The translations under genes and the position numbers were made by a program. From contig JANQKV010000067.1 in assembly GCA_028280945.1 (NCBI GenBank), forward strand, positions 1 through 64,000: 64,000 nucleotides of DNA, read 5' to 3'. Below, in pieces: positions 18,001-26,211 of the stretch (position 1 is the stretch's first letter; the number at the start of each line of letters is the position of its first letter). Below the pieces are notes generated by a model. The model was not told the origin of the DNA. It saw only the letters and a program-made list of their open reading frames with translations, and did not search any database. Origin of the DNA: Opitutaceae bacterium. GTDB lineage: Bacteria; Verrucomicrobiota; Verrucomicrobiia; Opitutales; Opitutaceae.

Positions 18001-20458
18001 TTCACTGGACAAGAACGATGGAGTCACCGCCATCGGCACGGGTGGTGCCGCCATCAGCGGCACCGGCACACTCCGTCTCGACAGCAACAATCAGATTTCC
18101 GATGCCGCCGCGGTCATGCTGTCCGACTCCGCCACGTTCAACCTGAACGGCAACAGTGAACGCATCTCCCAAATCGACAGCACCGACGCCGGCACCACCG
18201 TCGCGCTGGGCAATGGAGGTGACCTCACGGTCGGAGCGTCCTCCGTCATCTACTCGAATTACGAAGGTCAAATCACCGGCAACGCTTCCAGCACCTTCAA
18301 CATCGACGGTCTCGGCACGGTTTACCTCGCCGGTGACAATTCCGGCATGGCCGGCACCATCAATGTCGACTCCGGCACGCTCAACGTGCGTGGCAACGAC
18401 AACGTGCTCGGCACGGGTGATGTGGTGATCGACCCGAATGCCACCCTGCAAATCCAAGGCGGCATCGAGACCTCCCCGGCCAGTGTCACCCTTGGTGGCA
18501 CCGGCACCACCGGCAACGGCGCCCTCCAGAACGTCGCCGGCGACAATCGCGTCGCGGGTGACTTCACCCTTACCTCCGACACCACCATCATTTCGGACGC
18601 CGGCACGCTCCGCCTCGGTGCCGACGCCAATGGTTCGGTCTACGAGGCCGGCAACCAATTCGCCTTGGGCAGCAACAACCTCACGCTCGATGGCGCGGGT
18701 GACACCATCCTGCGCGCCGACCTGACCGGCACCGGCAATCTCATCAAGGACGGCGACGGCACCTTCACCATGGCCAACGGCACGAATTCATGGACCGGTG
18801 ACACCCAAATCAACGACGGCGAGATGGTGCTCGCAACCTACTTCAACGATGCTCCCGGCGTCGGGCCCTTGGCGGATTTTGGTATCCGGGGAGACATTAC
18901 GGTGGGCGACGGCACGGAAGCGGCGGGCACGGCTCGCCTGACCTTTGGCACCAACGAAGCCGGTGGCGCCACCGACTTCTCCAACATGCTGGCCGGCGGC
19001 GTGAACCTCACCGTCAACTCCGACGGCACGGTCGACACCCAGGGCCACACCGCCTACGTCCAGGACGTCACGCTCGACGGCGGTTCCATCAACGCCGACA
19101 ATTCCGGTTCGACCGGCAACAACCTCTTTGTCACCGGCAACATCACGTCCACCAGCACCACCCAGGTTGCCACCATCGACGGCAAGGTCGACTTCAACGC
19201 CGATGCCAACAAGACGATCAACGTGGCCTCGGGCTCGACGCTCGACATCAACGCGCGCATCCAAAACGGCGGTTTTGACAAGACCGGCGACGGCACCCTG
19301 ATCCTCTCCGGCTCCAATACCTTCACCGGCCAGGCGGACATCTCGAATGGCATCGTCCGCATCGACAACAACAACGCCCTCGGCGCCACCGCCGGTTCGA
19401 CCAACGTCGACAGCGGCGCCCAACTCCAACTCGACGGTGTCACCGTTGGCAATGAAGCCCTCACGCTCAACGGCAGCGGCATCGGTTCCGACGGCGCCCT
19501 GCAAACGGTGACCGGTTCCGGCGCCAATTCATGGGCCGGCTCGGTGACCATTGCCTCGGCCACGGAGATCCAAACCAACACGGGTTCCACTCTCGCCATT
19601 TCGGGCAACATCACCGGCTCGGGCCAGACCCTCAACGTCGACTCGATCGGCAACACCACCTTCTCCGGCAGCAACACCCTCAACACCCTCAACAAAAGCG
19701 GCGTGGGCGACCTCACCGTGCAGACCGGCACCAACACCATCTCCACGGTCAATGTGAATGAAGGGTCGTTCACCACCGCCACGTCCAACATCCTGGCGGA
19801 CACCCTGAACCTCAATGTCGGCGGTTCCGGCACGTTTGTCATGGGACCGGGGATCGAGGACACCATCGACCAATTCAACAGCTCGGGCGCCCTCGACATC
19901 GACGGCATCCTGACGATGAACGGCGGCACCATCTCGGGCGGCACCGGCGTCGGCTCGACCGGCGAACTCATTCTCACCGCGAACAACACTTTGAACATCT
20001 CGGGCGATTACGACTTTGGCGGCACGCTTGAGCTCAATTCCACCACCACCCTGGCCCTCTCCGGTGACGGCGCACAGATCGACCTTGGAGGTCTGCGCGT
20101 CACCGGAGACACTGTCATCGACTTCGGGGCGGGCGAAGCGGTGGAGTTCAATCTCGGTTCGCTGGAGATCGCTCCGGGGGCGACGATCACGGTCAACAAC
20201 TGGATCGGATTCCAGGACCTCTGGACCACCGGCTCCTTCGTGGGCGGCGATGGCGCCGTCACGATCGACGAGCGCGACAACAATACCGCGCAAATCACCT
20301 TCAACGGATTCAGCCCGTCGGACACGATCTGGCTGACCTTCGACTTTGGTTCCAACGAGATCACCGTGCCCGAGCCTTCGACCTACGGCGCCGTGCTCAT
20401 GGCCTTCAGCCTCGCTCTCTGGCAGCTCCGCCGCCGCCCGCGCAACCAGCGGGCCTGA
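15035..20458 (+). CDS. Giant autotransporter-repeat protein with PEP-CTERM anchor
   Basis: 1807 aa. A signal peptide (SIILGLILATASGSAQ) is followed by a lectin-like jelly-roll region, about residues 25-270 (SFEYATWGGNGADGMTFFLF and GGYIGVGIDEFGNF). A long passenger follows, rich in Gly, Thr, Asn and Ser, with autotransporter-associated beta-strand repeats such as LTLSGSNTYTGNTTINDGTL and LILSGSNTFTGQADISNGI, expected to form a beta-helix. The C-terminus is a PEP-CTERM sorting signal: VPEPSTYG, hydrophobic helix, then RRRPRNQRA. It is therefore probably processed by an exosortase and exported to the envelope or matrix; no exosortase is in the window. GAGGGG lies only two bases before ATG 15035, which is unusually tight. 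Confidence 0.9.
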   Translation: MSFTRQSSIILGLILATASGSAQVVTESFRNATTTNPNWVFSGNTYTPNLTGGGIDADGDGWLRLTSTGGNQATSAYLNQAFTAAGATVYASFEYATWGGNGADGMTFFLFDGSVPFSVGAPGGSLGYANRNAEAGMAGGYIGVGIDEFGNFSSTSEGKTGGLRGGLIPDAIAVRGSEASGWAFLGSSDTLATSIDTPGVGTRPTIVNEVQILLTATNQLTVTLQQGGTNPQTVLQMDLSAYTRPETLMLGFAGSTGGLNNIHEIRNVEASTIVASLWDNQGDSTWGNNNNWNPSVVPNVGSDILFDNTFVTTDQTIDVGANRSVRSVSFDAPFDYTLNNNTITIDNQGVSGFSGIAASQTRGTGDHTVNSDLVANNDITIRNNNDGALTLTGDLNLNANNVTFDGTGALTSDSGIISGTGGVIKNDSGTVTLSGNNTYSGGTVINDGTLNANNSNALGTGNVDLAGGTLGSTNSSSIANTISLTGDSGFSGITTTGTITQTGDRTVDLNNATLAGSYNIGGNEFTTRVGADSTISGVISNGSLTKEGAGDLTLSGSNTYTGNTTINDGTLSLGGSGVISDSSDVLIGSNGTLNLNGFSERIDDLQVLGGGATLDFGSTSGANEFLFGTYTAPSSGVLVINNWEQGVDQLATRIDGQDVSTMYLSGYGVAEQVGGQVSVGTLGNGYLITPQAVQFKEWDGSTGNDNWSTNNNWTSPGEPSTTQIALFGDLGVGRPDVDLNASYTIAGIRFDTDATVNYDITSTTRDITLAGTVPYIQQFSDFDQRLGFDDLFLQNNTVVDITGAGDLTINADIKDSGGSRALIKDGTGTGKLILDFNFSTYSGGLFVNNGIVQARDDVSLGTGTANIADGATLEFSGSFGTIDENINVTGSGVGDFGALRNVSGTSTLSGTITATGDTKITADSGATSNYTGNITGSNVNLTFGGEGALNIDQITTGAGGVTVEAGTTTFQSGDANTYTGLTSVTGGTLSLDKNDGVTAIGTGGAAISGTGTLRLDSNNQISDAAAVMLSDSATFNLNGNSERISQIDSTDAGTTVALGNGGDLTVGASSVIYSNYEGQITGNASSTFNIDGLGTVYLAGDNSGMAGTINVDSGTLNVRGNDNVLGTGDVVIDPNATLQIQGGIETSPASVTLGGTGTTGNGALQNVAGDNRVAGDFTLTSDTTIISDAGTLRLGADANGSVYEAGNQFALGSNNLTLDGAGDTILRADLTGTGNLIKDGDGTFTMANGTNSWTGDTQINDGEMVLATYFNDAPGVGPLADFGIRGDITVGDGTEAAGTARLTFGTNEAGGATDFSNMLAGGVNLTVNSDGTVDTQGHTAYVQDVTLDGGSINADNSGSTGNNLFVTGNITSTSTTQVATIDGKVDFNADANKTINVASGSTLDINARIQNGGFDKTGDGTLILSGSNTFTGQADISNGIVRIDNNNALGATAGSTNVDSGAQLQLDGVTVGNEALTLNGSGIGSDGALQTVTGSGANSWAGSVTIASATEIQTNTGSTLAISGNITGSGQTLNVDSIGNTTFSGSNTLNTLNKSGVGDLTVQTGTNTISTVNVNEGSFTTATSNILADTLNLNVGGSGTFVMGPGIEDTIDQFNSSGALDIDGILTMNGGTISGGTGVGSTGELILTANNTLNISGDYDFGGTLELNSTTTLALSGDGAQIDLGGLRVTGDTVIDFGAGEAVEFNLGSLEIAPGATITVNNWIGFQDLWTTGSFVGGDGAVTIDERDNNTAQITFNGFSPSDTIWLTFDFGSNEITVPEPSTYGAVLMAFSLALWQLRRRPRNQRA

Positions 20459-20497
20459 GCTCCCGCGACATCGGGGACCGTCCGCGACTCGAAAGTC

Positions 20498-21382
20498 TCA
20501 CGGGGCGGCCACCCGTTCGGCCAGTTCCCGCAGGCGTTGCCGCAGGGGCTCTCCTCTGGTGGAGAATTCCCGCTGCAACTTCTCGTATTCACCCCGGCCT
20601 GCCGCCGTTTCGATTTTGATCGGCGGGTAGCCCAAGTCCTGCAGGTCGTAGGGGCTGGCCCGCATGTCCACTTCGCGGATGTTTCGAGCCAACTCAAAAC
20701 ATGTCAGCAGGAGGCTGCCGGGCGTCGCGGGGCTTAGTTTGTAAGCCCATTTGTAGAGGTCCATGTTGGCGTGCAGACAGCCGGGTTGTTCGAGCTCGAT
20801 CGTGGTTTCGCGAGTCGGCTGGTGCCGATTCAGCGGTCGGGCGGGCGGGGTAAAGAACCGGAAAGCGTCGAAGTGGGTGCAACAGCCGGATCCCTGTTCA
20901 ACGATCTCCGCCAACTCATCCGGCGGGAAACGCAGTGGGTGGGCGTTGTGCCGGATTTCCTCGGGGGATTGCCGGTAGACCATCGCCCATTCGTGCCAAC
21001 CGAAGCAGCCGAAGAAGGCGGGACGGGACTGGGTGGCGGCAAGGAATTCCGCCAGCCAGGCGGCGAAGGCCCGGCGTTTGGCGGGCAACCGCTCGACGGC
21101 CAGTTCCACACCGTCGCCACTTTCTTGATACTCCGGCCAGCGCAGGAATTCCCGCGCCGCCTGACCTTGGAGGACGACGCCGGGACCCGGGTGCCAGCGA
21201 CGGAGCGCGGCCGGGCGAAACGAATAGTAACGAAAAAGGAAATCCTCCACCGGATGCCTGCGCCCGGTTGAAACCCGCCCGCGGTGGCCCGCCACCAGGA
21301 GGTCCACGCGCTCTTCGTGGGCCCGCCGGTGCGCCTGCCATTCAGCGGCGGTCAGAATCTCCGATGGGCGGGTGGCAATCAT
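20498..21382 (-). CDS. Conserved protein of the so-called 3-methyladenine glycosylase-like family
   Basis: 294 aa from ATG 21382. The segment EWQAHRRAHEERVDLLVAGH followed by HPVEDFLFRYYSFRPAALRR and WHPGPGVVL matches a family that databases often label 3-methyladenine DNA glycosylase, mostly in actinobacteria. That name has little experimental support as far as I know, and I see no HhH-GPD or AAG motif here. Trp, His and Cys residues are abundant in the centre (GCFGWHEWAMVYRQ, GCCTHFDAFRFF). It is soluble, with no signal. It converges on the giant surface gene and follows the BadF kinase gene. Confidence 0.65.
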   Translation of the reverse strand: MIATRPSEILTAAEWQAHRRAHEERVDLLVAGHRGRVSTGRRHPVEDFLFRYYSFRPAALRRWHPGPGVVLQGQAAREFLRWPEYQESGDGVELAVERLPAKRRAFAAWLAEFLAATQSRPAFFGCFGWHEWAMVYRQSPEEIRHNAHPLRFPPDELAEIVEQGSGCCTHFDAFRFFTPPARPLNRHQPTRETTIELEQPGCLHANMDLYKWAYKLSPATPGSLLLTCFELARNIREVDMRASPYDLQDLGYPPIKIETAAGRGEYEKLQREFSTRGEPLRQRLRELAERVAAP

Positions 21383-21481
21383 CAGGACGCAGGTTGCCGC
21401 CGAGCCCTCGACCGGGTCAATGCGTTCCGCGTTTCGCCAAACTTGCCCGGAAGACACTCCCGATTGTCGTTGTGCCGTGCG

Positions 21482-22372
21482 CTAAGGCGTCGCCCTTGCC
21501 AGCAGCTTTCTTACGCCCGCGATGGGGGAGTCCTGAATCACCGCCAGGGGAAATGGGGTGCGGGGCACCAGCATGTCGACGACGACCTGATGCGTCATGA
21601 CGGGCCCGGTCAGCCCGGCGGGCAGGGCGTCCAGCGGGGTCTCCGGGAAAAGGCGGGCGGCAACCTCGGTCGCGAGTTCGAGCAAAGGCCGGGCCGATTC
21701 CCGCACCATCGCCATGGCCATCTCGTCACCCTCGGCGGCCAGGTGCAGGACGGCGGGGGCCAGCGACGCGATCACCTTGTTGGGGGCGGAGTTCTGGTAA
21801 AAATACCGCGTCAGGCTTGGCGTATCAAAAATACTGATACTTTCACCGTGATCCCGGACCAGTTGCCCGATGCGGGTCGGTTTGACCCAGCCTTGCAGTT
21901 CGGCCAGACCGCGGGAGATGGCCCGCCGGCCCAGATCGTAGCCACTGCCGGGATCGCCAAAACGCCAACCCAGGCCTCCGGCGTAGTGCACCTCCCCGGC
22001 GGGGTCGCGGGCAGCGACGAACGATCCCGTGCCCCCGTGCAGGACCAGGCCGGGTTGGCCGGCGGTGGCCAACTCCAGCACCGGCAGGGAATCCTTGTGG
22101 GCGCTGACCCGACCGAAGTCCAGCAGGGTGCTGGCGAAGTCGCGCCAGAAATCCGGCGAACCCGCCATGTAGAGTTGAGTGATCGAGATCGGTTCTCGGT
22201 GGATTTGCCCCAGTGCTTCCAGCATCACCGCCCGCGCCTGCTCCTGGCCCACGACATTTGGATTGCAGCCCGGAGCGACGTGGTGGGTGACGATGTCGCC
22301 CTTGTTGTCCAAAAGGATCAATTCTGTCTTGGTTCCCCCGCCATCGACGCCGATGCGAAAACTGCCATCCAT
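21482..22372 (-). CDS. BadF/BadG/BcrA-type sugar kinase (N-acetylglucosamine kinase-like)
   Basis: About 296 aa of the actin-fold ATPase family. Phosphate-1 motif: RIGVDGGGTKTELILLD at the N-terminus. Phosphate-2-type region: LVLHGGTGSFVAARDP. GGLGWRFGDPGSGYDLGRRA is typical of GlcNAc/MurNAc-type kinases of this family, and the adenosine-like loop is near AGLTGPVMTH. With the SIS-domain gene upstream it suggests amino-sugar or cell-wall sugar recycling, phosphorylating a hexosamine in the cytosol. ATG 22372 was chosen over a TTG three codons upstream. Confidence 0.8.
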   Translation of the reverse strand: MDGSFRIGVDGGGTKTELILLDNKGDIVTHHVAPGCNPNVVGQEQARAVMLEALGQIHREPISITQLYMAGSPDFWRDFASTLLDFGRVSAHKDSLPVLELATAGQPGLVLHGGTGSFVAARDPAGEVHYAGGLGWRFGDPGSGYDLGRRAISRGLAELQGWVKPTRIGQLVRDHGESISIFDTPSLTRYFYQNSAPNKVIASLAPAVLHLAAEGDEMAMAMVRESARPLLELATEVAARLFPETPLDALPAGLTGPVMTHQVVVDMLVPRTPFPLAVIQDSPIAGVRKLLARATP

Positions 22373-22562
22373 GAAAAGCAACTATTGGGAGAAATCTGTC
22401 CGGAGAGTCAAAAAGTAAAGGTGCCGGGGCAATGTGGTATGATTTGCAAAATTCTTATAATTAGGAAGTTGAGCGTCAAAAGTGACTTTGCTTGTGCTTA
22501 AGTCATGAAAGCAGCTGCATGCCTCATTTTGGGCTTGGTTATCGGCGCGGGTGCCTTGCTTG

Positions 22563-22577
22563 GGGCAGGACCTGCCC
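22563..22577 (-). terminator. Hairpin just past the SIS gene stop
   Basis: GGGCAGG-A-CCTGCCC is a perfect 7-bp inverted repeat beginning three bases after the SIS-gene stop codon. No T-run follows on the minus strand, so it may stabilise the mRNA end or be a weak terminator. Confidence 0.35.
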
Positions 22578-22579
22578 GC

Positions 22580-23338
22580 TCAGCCGATAAGCTTGCTGAG
22601 CCGGGTGCGGTAGCACTGAGAGAGCTCAATGTTGGCTTCCATGCCTCCGGGCAGGTTTTGACTGCGCACCACGGGCAGCTCGTGGCCGTGGTCCCGCAGC
22701 CAGGTCATGGCCTCCAGCGCCAACAGGTTGAGCAGGGTTGCGCCAATCAGGGTCGAGGTCGGTCCGGCCTTCGCTGAAGCTCCGGCGGGCAGGCCCGCGA
22801 GGTTTCCGTCGTTCATTTCCACGATCGCGTCGCCGGGAACTCCGAGGTTGTCGAGCACGTGGTCGGCAACCGCATGGAGGTTTTGGCCACCCGGGTGCAC
22901 CGTCTTTGTGGTCGTGCTCATGGCGAGCGAAGTGAGGCCGACGACGGTGAGTCCCTTCTTTTGGGCATAGAGGGCGACTTCGATGGGAGACGCGTTTTTG
23001 CCGGAGTTCGAGATCACGATGACCACTTCACCAGCTTTCAGGCCATGGGTGTTGTCGTAACGCTCGGCGAGGCGCGTGCCGTAGCCGACAACATTTTCCG
23101 AAAACCCCATGCCGGGATCGAAGATGCCGGATACGGGCATAAGCCCGCCCGCGCGACCGATGATCTCGCGGCCGATGATTTCGCTGTGACCACTGCCGAA
23201 CGTGTGAAGCACACCGCCTGCGGCGATGGATTCTCCGATCAACGCACCAACGGTGTGGAGGGTGGATCGATTGGTCTCACGGGCGCGCACCAACATGTCC
23301 TGGGCGGTGGAAAAATAGTCTTCAGCGGGAGTAGCCAT
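22580..23338 (-). CDS. SIS-domain protein (phosphosugar binding)
   Basis: 252 aa with a sugar-isomerase (SIS) fold: HTFGSGHSEIIGREIIGRAG (phosphosugar loop, about residues 45-64) and VVIVISNSGKNASPIEVALYA with the typical S-x-S-G element. VEMNDGNLAGLPAG and GPTSTLIGATLLNLLALEAM follow. It resembles the UPF0309/MurQ-like class that acts on amino-sugar phosphates. It starts 11 nt after the methyltransferase gene and lies upstream of the BadF kinase, so the two are probably partners in sugar recycling. The exact substrate is unknown. Confidence 0.85.
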   Translation of the reverse strand: MATPAEDYFSTAQDMLVRARETNRSTLHTVGALIGESIAAGGVLHTFGSGHSEIIGREIIGRAGGLMPVSGIFDPGMGFSENVVGYGTRLAERYDNTHGLKAGEVVIVISNSGKNASPIEVALYAQKKGLTVVGLTSLAMSTTTKTVHPGGQNLHAVADHVLDNLGVPGDAIVEMNDGNLAGLPAGASAKAGPTSTLIGATLLNLLALEAMTWLRDHGHELPVVRSQNLPGGMEANIELSQCYRTRLSKLIG

Positions 23339-23349
23339 GGGGAAGGTGC

Positions 23350-24249
23350 TCAGGGGGTGGCAGTCCAGCGGCCGTAGACGCCGCAGGGAAGAATTTTACT
23401 GTCGGCCTCGACCGGCAAACCCACTTCGCCGCTGGAAACGTTGCCGCCGCGCGAGCGCATCAGTTCAACAAGCAGGTTGTTGATCACGGTGGGGGAGAGT
23501 CGGGCCGTATAGGCATTGATGAGAAAAAAGAGCGGTTCCGCGGACAACAGTTCACCGCATTCGCGCAGCAGTTCCCAGAGGTGATTCTCCAATTTCCACA
23601 TTTCGCCGCCTTTGCCGCGTCCATAGGTGGGCGGATCCATGATCATCGCATCGTAGCGCCGCCCCCGGCGAATCTCCCGCCGCACAAACTTCAGGCAGTC
23701 GTCCACGATGTAGCGGATCGGCGCCTCCGCCAAACCGCTGAGACCAGCGTTTTCGCGACACCACTTGACCATGCCATCGGCGGCATCGACATGGCAGACG
23801 TTGGCCCCGGCCTTGGCCGCGGCGCACGTGGCGCCACCCGTGTAACCAAACAGATTGAGCACCGAAATTTCTCGACCGGTTTGCCGGGCATTTTTGATCA
23901 ACTGCGAAAACCACTCCCAATTGACGGCCTGCTCCGGAAAGAGCCCGGTGTGCTTAAATGAAGTGGGCGCAATGCGAAACCGCAGTCCCAAAGGCTCGTA
24001 GGCCAAGTGCCAAGAGTCGGGCAAACGGTTTGCAAACTCCCATCGGCCGCCTCCTTTGTCACTGCGATGATAATAGCCATCCCATCCCAGCCATTCCCGC
24101 TCGTCGCTTCGCGGCCAAATGACCTGGGGATCGGGCCGAACCAACGTGTGTGGTCCCCAACGCTCCATCTTCATGCCGCTGCCCGTATCGAGCAGTTGGT
24201 AGTCGGTCCAGCGATCGGCCAAGGCCATGGCGGGGGAGGAGATGTGCAT
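23350..24249 (-). CDS. Class I SAM-dependent methyltransferase (RlmI/RlmK-like)
   Basis: About 299 aa. The SAM-binding motif is VLNLFGYTGGATCAAAKAGA and the acidic ribose-binding strand is VCHVDAADGMVKW. MDPPTYGRGKGGEMWKLE is the motif IV (DPP) seen in rRNA m5C/m2G methyltransferases of the RlmI/YccW type. An N-terminal domain of about 90 residues, rich in Trp and Arg, precedes it. The target is probably 23S rRNA, by inference. Start ATG 24249 or 24228; neither has a clear Shine-Dalgarno. Confidence 0.85.
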   Translation of the reverse strand: MHISSPAMALADRWTDYQLLDTGSGMKMERWGPHTLVRPDPQVIWPRSDEREWLGWDGYYHRSDKGGGRWEFANRLPDSWHLAYEPLGLRFRIAPTSFKHTGLFPEQAVNWEWFSQLIKNARQTGREISVLNLFGYTGGATCAAAKAGANVCHVDAADGMVKWCRENAGLSGLAEAPIRYIVDDCLKFVRREIRRGRRYDAMIMDPPTYGRGKGGEMWKLENHLWELLRECGELLSAEPLFFLINAYTARLSPTVINNLLVELMRSRGGNVSSGEVGLPVEADSKILPCGVYGRWTATP

Positions 24250-24348
24250 CGTTCGTTTCGGGAAGGTGACACAGTGGACTCGACTGTAAATGAATCTTGG
24301 CTCCCAAGTATTTTTCCCAACATACAAAGCAAAGGATTGACATTATAA

Positions 24349-24366
24349 CTAGGGTAATACCCCTAG
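24349..24366. promoter_or_regulatory. CTAGGG-N6-CCCTAG operator-like palindrome
   Basis: A perfect 6-bp inverted repeat with a 6-nt spacer, ending 9 nt before ATG 24376. A TTGACA box lies at 24337-24342, six bases upstream, so a protein bound here would cover the -10 region. The core TAGGG-N6-CCCTA is identical to that at 15006-15021. Inverted heptamer-like arms are typical of response-regulator sites, but the regulator is unknown. Confidence 0.55.
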
Positions 24367-24375
24367 CCATCAGCT

Positions 24376-25410
24376 ATGAACACAACCTCTTTTCTCAAAC
24401 TCAGCTTGGTTTTCCTTGCGTTGGTTTTGGTGGCGTCGGCCGACGTCATTGAAACCAAGGACGGTGCGCGTTTGGTCGGCACGGTGAAGGGCATCAACGA
24501 CGGCAAGATCACCCTCAGCACCTCCTACGCGGGTGACATCCAGGTTTCCCAAAGCGAAGTCGTGAGCCTGACGATGGACGACGCGCTCGCCATTCGCCTT
24601 GACGACGGCACGACAATTGAAGGCACCATTGCTCCAAGTGGCGAAGGTGAGGTCGAGATTGCCGGATCGCGTGGGTCAGTTGAGACGCCGGTCACGGCGG
24701 TGGCCGCGACGTGGGTACCGGGAGGCGAAGATCCCGCGGTTGTCGCCCTGCGTCGCAAGTGGTCCTACGAGGCTGCCCTCGACGTGACCGGGAAGTCGGG
24801 CAACTCAGACAACTTTGGTTCGGCTGTCAGCTTCAATGCCACCCTTTCCGGTCCGGACGACACGCTCCGTTTTTACACCGCCTACAATCAGCAGGAGTCC
24901 GAAGGGGTCACTTCCGCCGACGAGTTCCGCGCCGGTGTCGACTACGCCAATCAGTTCAACTCCAACTACTCCTGGTATGTGCGCAACGAGGCGGGCTTCG
25001 ACAACATCAAGGAGATCGACTTCTACAACGTGGCGGGTGCCGGTTTTGGTTATACGGTGATCAAAAAAGACAACCAAAGCCTTACGCTGCGCGGTGGTCT
25101 TTCGTTCCGCTATGAAACCTACGGCGATGCGCTCACCGAGGACCTGCAGAGCGCCGGTATGGACTTCGGCCTCTCCCACACCTATGACTGGGAGAACGCC
25201 AAGATGCGCAACTCTCTGACCTATGTGCCGGCGTTTGATGACTTCGGCGACTTCCGCGCGACCCATGACACCCACATCGAATTGCCGCTCAAAAGCAGCG
25301 CTTGGCGGGTGCGCCTGGGGGTGTCGAATGACTACCGCAGCGTGCCGCCGGCTGGCTTGGAGGAACTCGATACGACCTGGTATACGCGCCTGGTCCTCAG
25401 CTGGGACTAA
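24376..25410 (+). CDS. DUF481 outer-membrane protein
   Basis: 344 aa. Signal peptide (LKLSLVFLALVLVASA) followed by a small beta domain, residues about 22-105, of a kind often seen before DUF481 (ETKDGARLVGTVKGINDGKI, then DDGTTIEGTI). From about residue 125 alternating aromatic beta-strands form a predicted barrel: WSYEAALDVTGKSGNSDNF, LRFYTAYNQQES and SLTLRGGLSFRYE. The last strand TTWYTRLVLSWD ends at the C-terminus, as for many outer-membrane barrels. Function is unknown, although relatives of YdiY type occur widely. Confidence 0.85.
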   Translation: MNTTSFLKLSLVFLALVLVASADVIETKDGARLVGTVKGINDGKITLSTSYAGDIQVSQSEVVSLTMDDALAIRLDDGTTIEGTIAPSGEGEVEIAGSRGSVETPVTAVAATWVPGGEDPAVVALRRKWSYEAALDVTGKSGNSDNFGSAVSFNATLSGPDDTLRFYTAYNQQESEGVTSADEFRAGVDYANQFNSNYSWYVRNEAGFDNIKEIDFYNVAGAGFGYTVIKKDNQSLTLRGGLSFRYETYGDALTEDLQSAGMDFGLSHTYDWENAKMRNSLTYVPAFDDFGDFRATHDTHIELPLKSSAWRVRLGVSNDYRSVPPAGLEELDTTWYTRLVLSWD

Positions 25411-25440
25411 AGCAGCTTCCCCGGAATTTTCTCACGCCCC

Positions 25441-25474
25441 GCGGTCTCATGTTAACATGAGGCCGCTTTTGTTT
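25441..25474 (+). terminator. Intrinsic terminator-like hairpin overlapping the next start codon
   Basis: GCGG-T-CTCATGTT pairs with AACATGAG-G-CCGC. The pairing is continuous over 26 nt with one G-U pair, and a TTTTGTTTT tract follows. It lies 31 nt after the DUF481 stop, where a terminator is expected. The ATG at 25457 of the DUF1223 gene sits in its 3' arm. Confidence 0.7.
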
Positions 25475-26200
25475 TGGGGAGTGTTTGTTGCGATGTCCTG
25501 TGCTGGTTTGGGCGCCAAGGCGGACAAGATCACGCTGCGGTCTGCTGCTCAGTCGGTGCCGTTGCTGGAATTGTTTACCAGTGAAGGCTGCTCCAGCTGT
25601 CCGCCGGCAGAGCAATGGTTGGGAAAGCTGCGCGATCATCCCGGTTTGTGGACTGAGTTCGTGCCGATCGCCTGGCACGTGAACTACTGGGATCGTCTGG
25701 GATGGCCGGACAAGTTCGCTTCGGCTGACTTCACCGCCCGGCAGTATGCTTATGCCCGGCTCTGGCGCGCCCGCACGGTTTACACGCCGGGATTTGTGCG
25801 TGGAGGCGAGGAATGGCGGGTGCGCGATGGTGAGTTTTGGGCGCCGGGCCAAATGGCGGGAGGTCAGCTTCAGGTCGAAATCATCGGAGATGAACTCACG
25901 GCGCATTTTGAATCTCCGGACGACAAAAAGCGGAAGCTGCATCTCCACGTCGCACGCCTCGGAGGCGGCATCGAGAGCAAGGTGCGCGCCGGCGAAAACC
26001 GGGGGAGAAACCTGCACCACGAGTTTGTCGTCCTGGCCCGGGCGGAATCGGAATTGGTCGGTGGCAGGGCGACGTTGCTTTTGCCTGAGCATGACTTCAG
26101 CGCGGACGTCGATCGAGAGGCCGTGGCTGTGTGGGTGAGCGTCGACAATTCACCGGTGCCGCTCCAGGCCGTCGGTGGATGGCTGTCCGAAGATGACTGA
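25457..26200 (+). CDS. DUF1223 thioredoxin-like secreted protein
   Basis: 247 aa from ATG 25457, which gives a signal peptide (LLFWGVFVAMSCAGLGAKA). The DUF1223 hallmark is LLELFTSEGCSSCPPAEQWL with a thioredoxin-like C-x2-C, then HVNYWDRLGWPDKFAS and YTPGFVRGGEEWR. It is probably periplasmic, with function not established. An alternative start is ATG 25493, which has GGGGAG 11 nt upstream and lies outside the terminator hairpin but would lose the signal peptide. The overlap of a terminator with the preferred start is odd. Confidence 0.85.
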   Translation: MRPLLFWGVFVAMSCAGLGAKADKITLRSAAQSVPLLELFTSEGCSSCPPAEQWLGKLRDHPGLWTEFVPIAWHVNYWDRLGWPDKFASADFTARQYAYARLWRARTVYTPGFVRGGEEWRVRDGEFWAPGQMAGGQLQVEIIGDELTAHFESPDDKKRKLHLHVARLGGGIESKVRAGENRGRNLHHEFVVLARAESELVGGRATLLLPEHDFSADVDREAVAVWVSVDNSPVPLQAVGGWLSEDD

Positions 26201-26211
26201 CGGCGCCTTGC

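Noticed and set aside
22505-22777. Short plus-strand frame starting with a good signal-peptide-like sequence (MKAAACLILGLVIGAGALLG)
   Set aside because: After about 25 codons it runs antisense into the 3' end of the SIS gene and becomes meaningless. It may be chance or the stub of a lost secreted protein, but there is no support for a gene.
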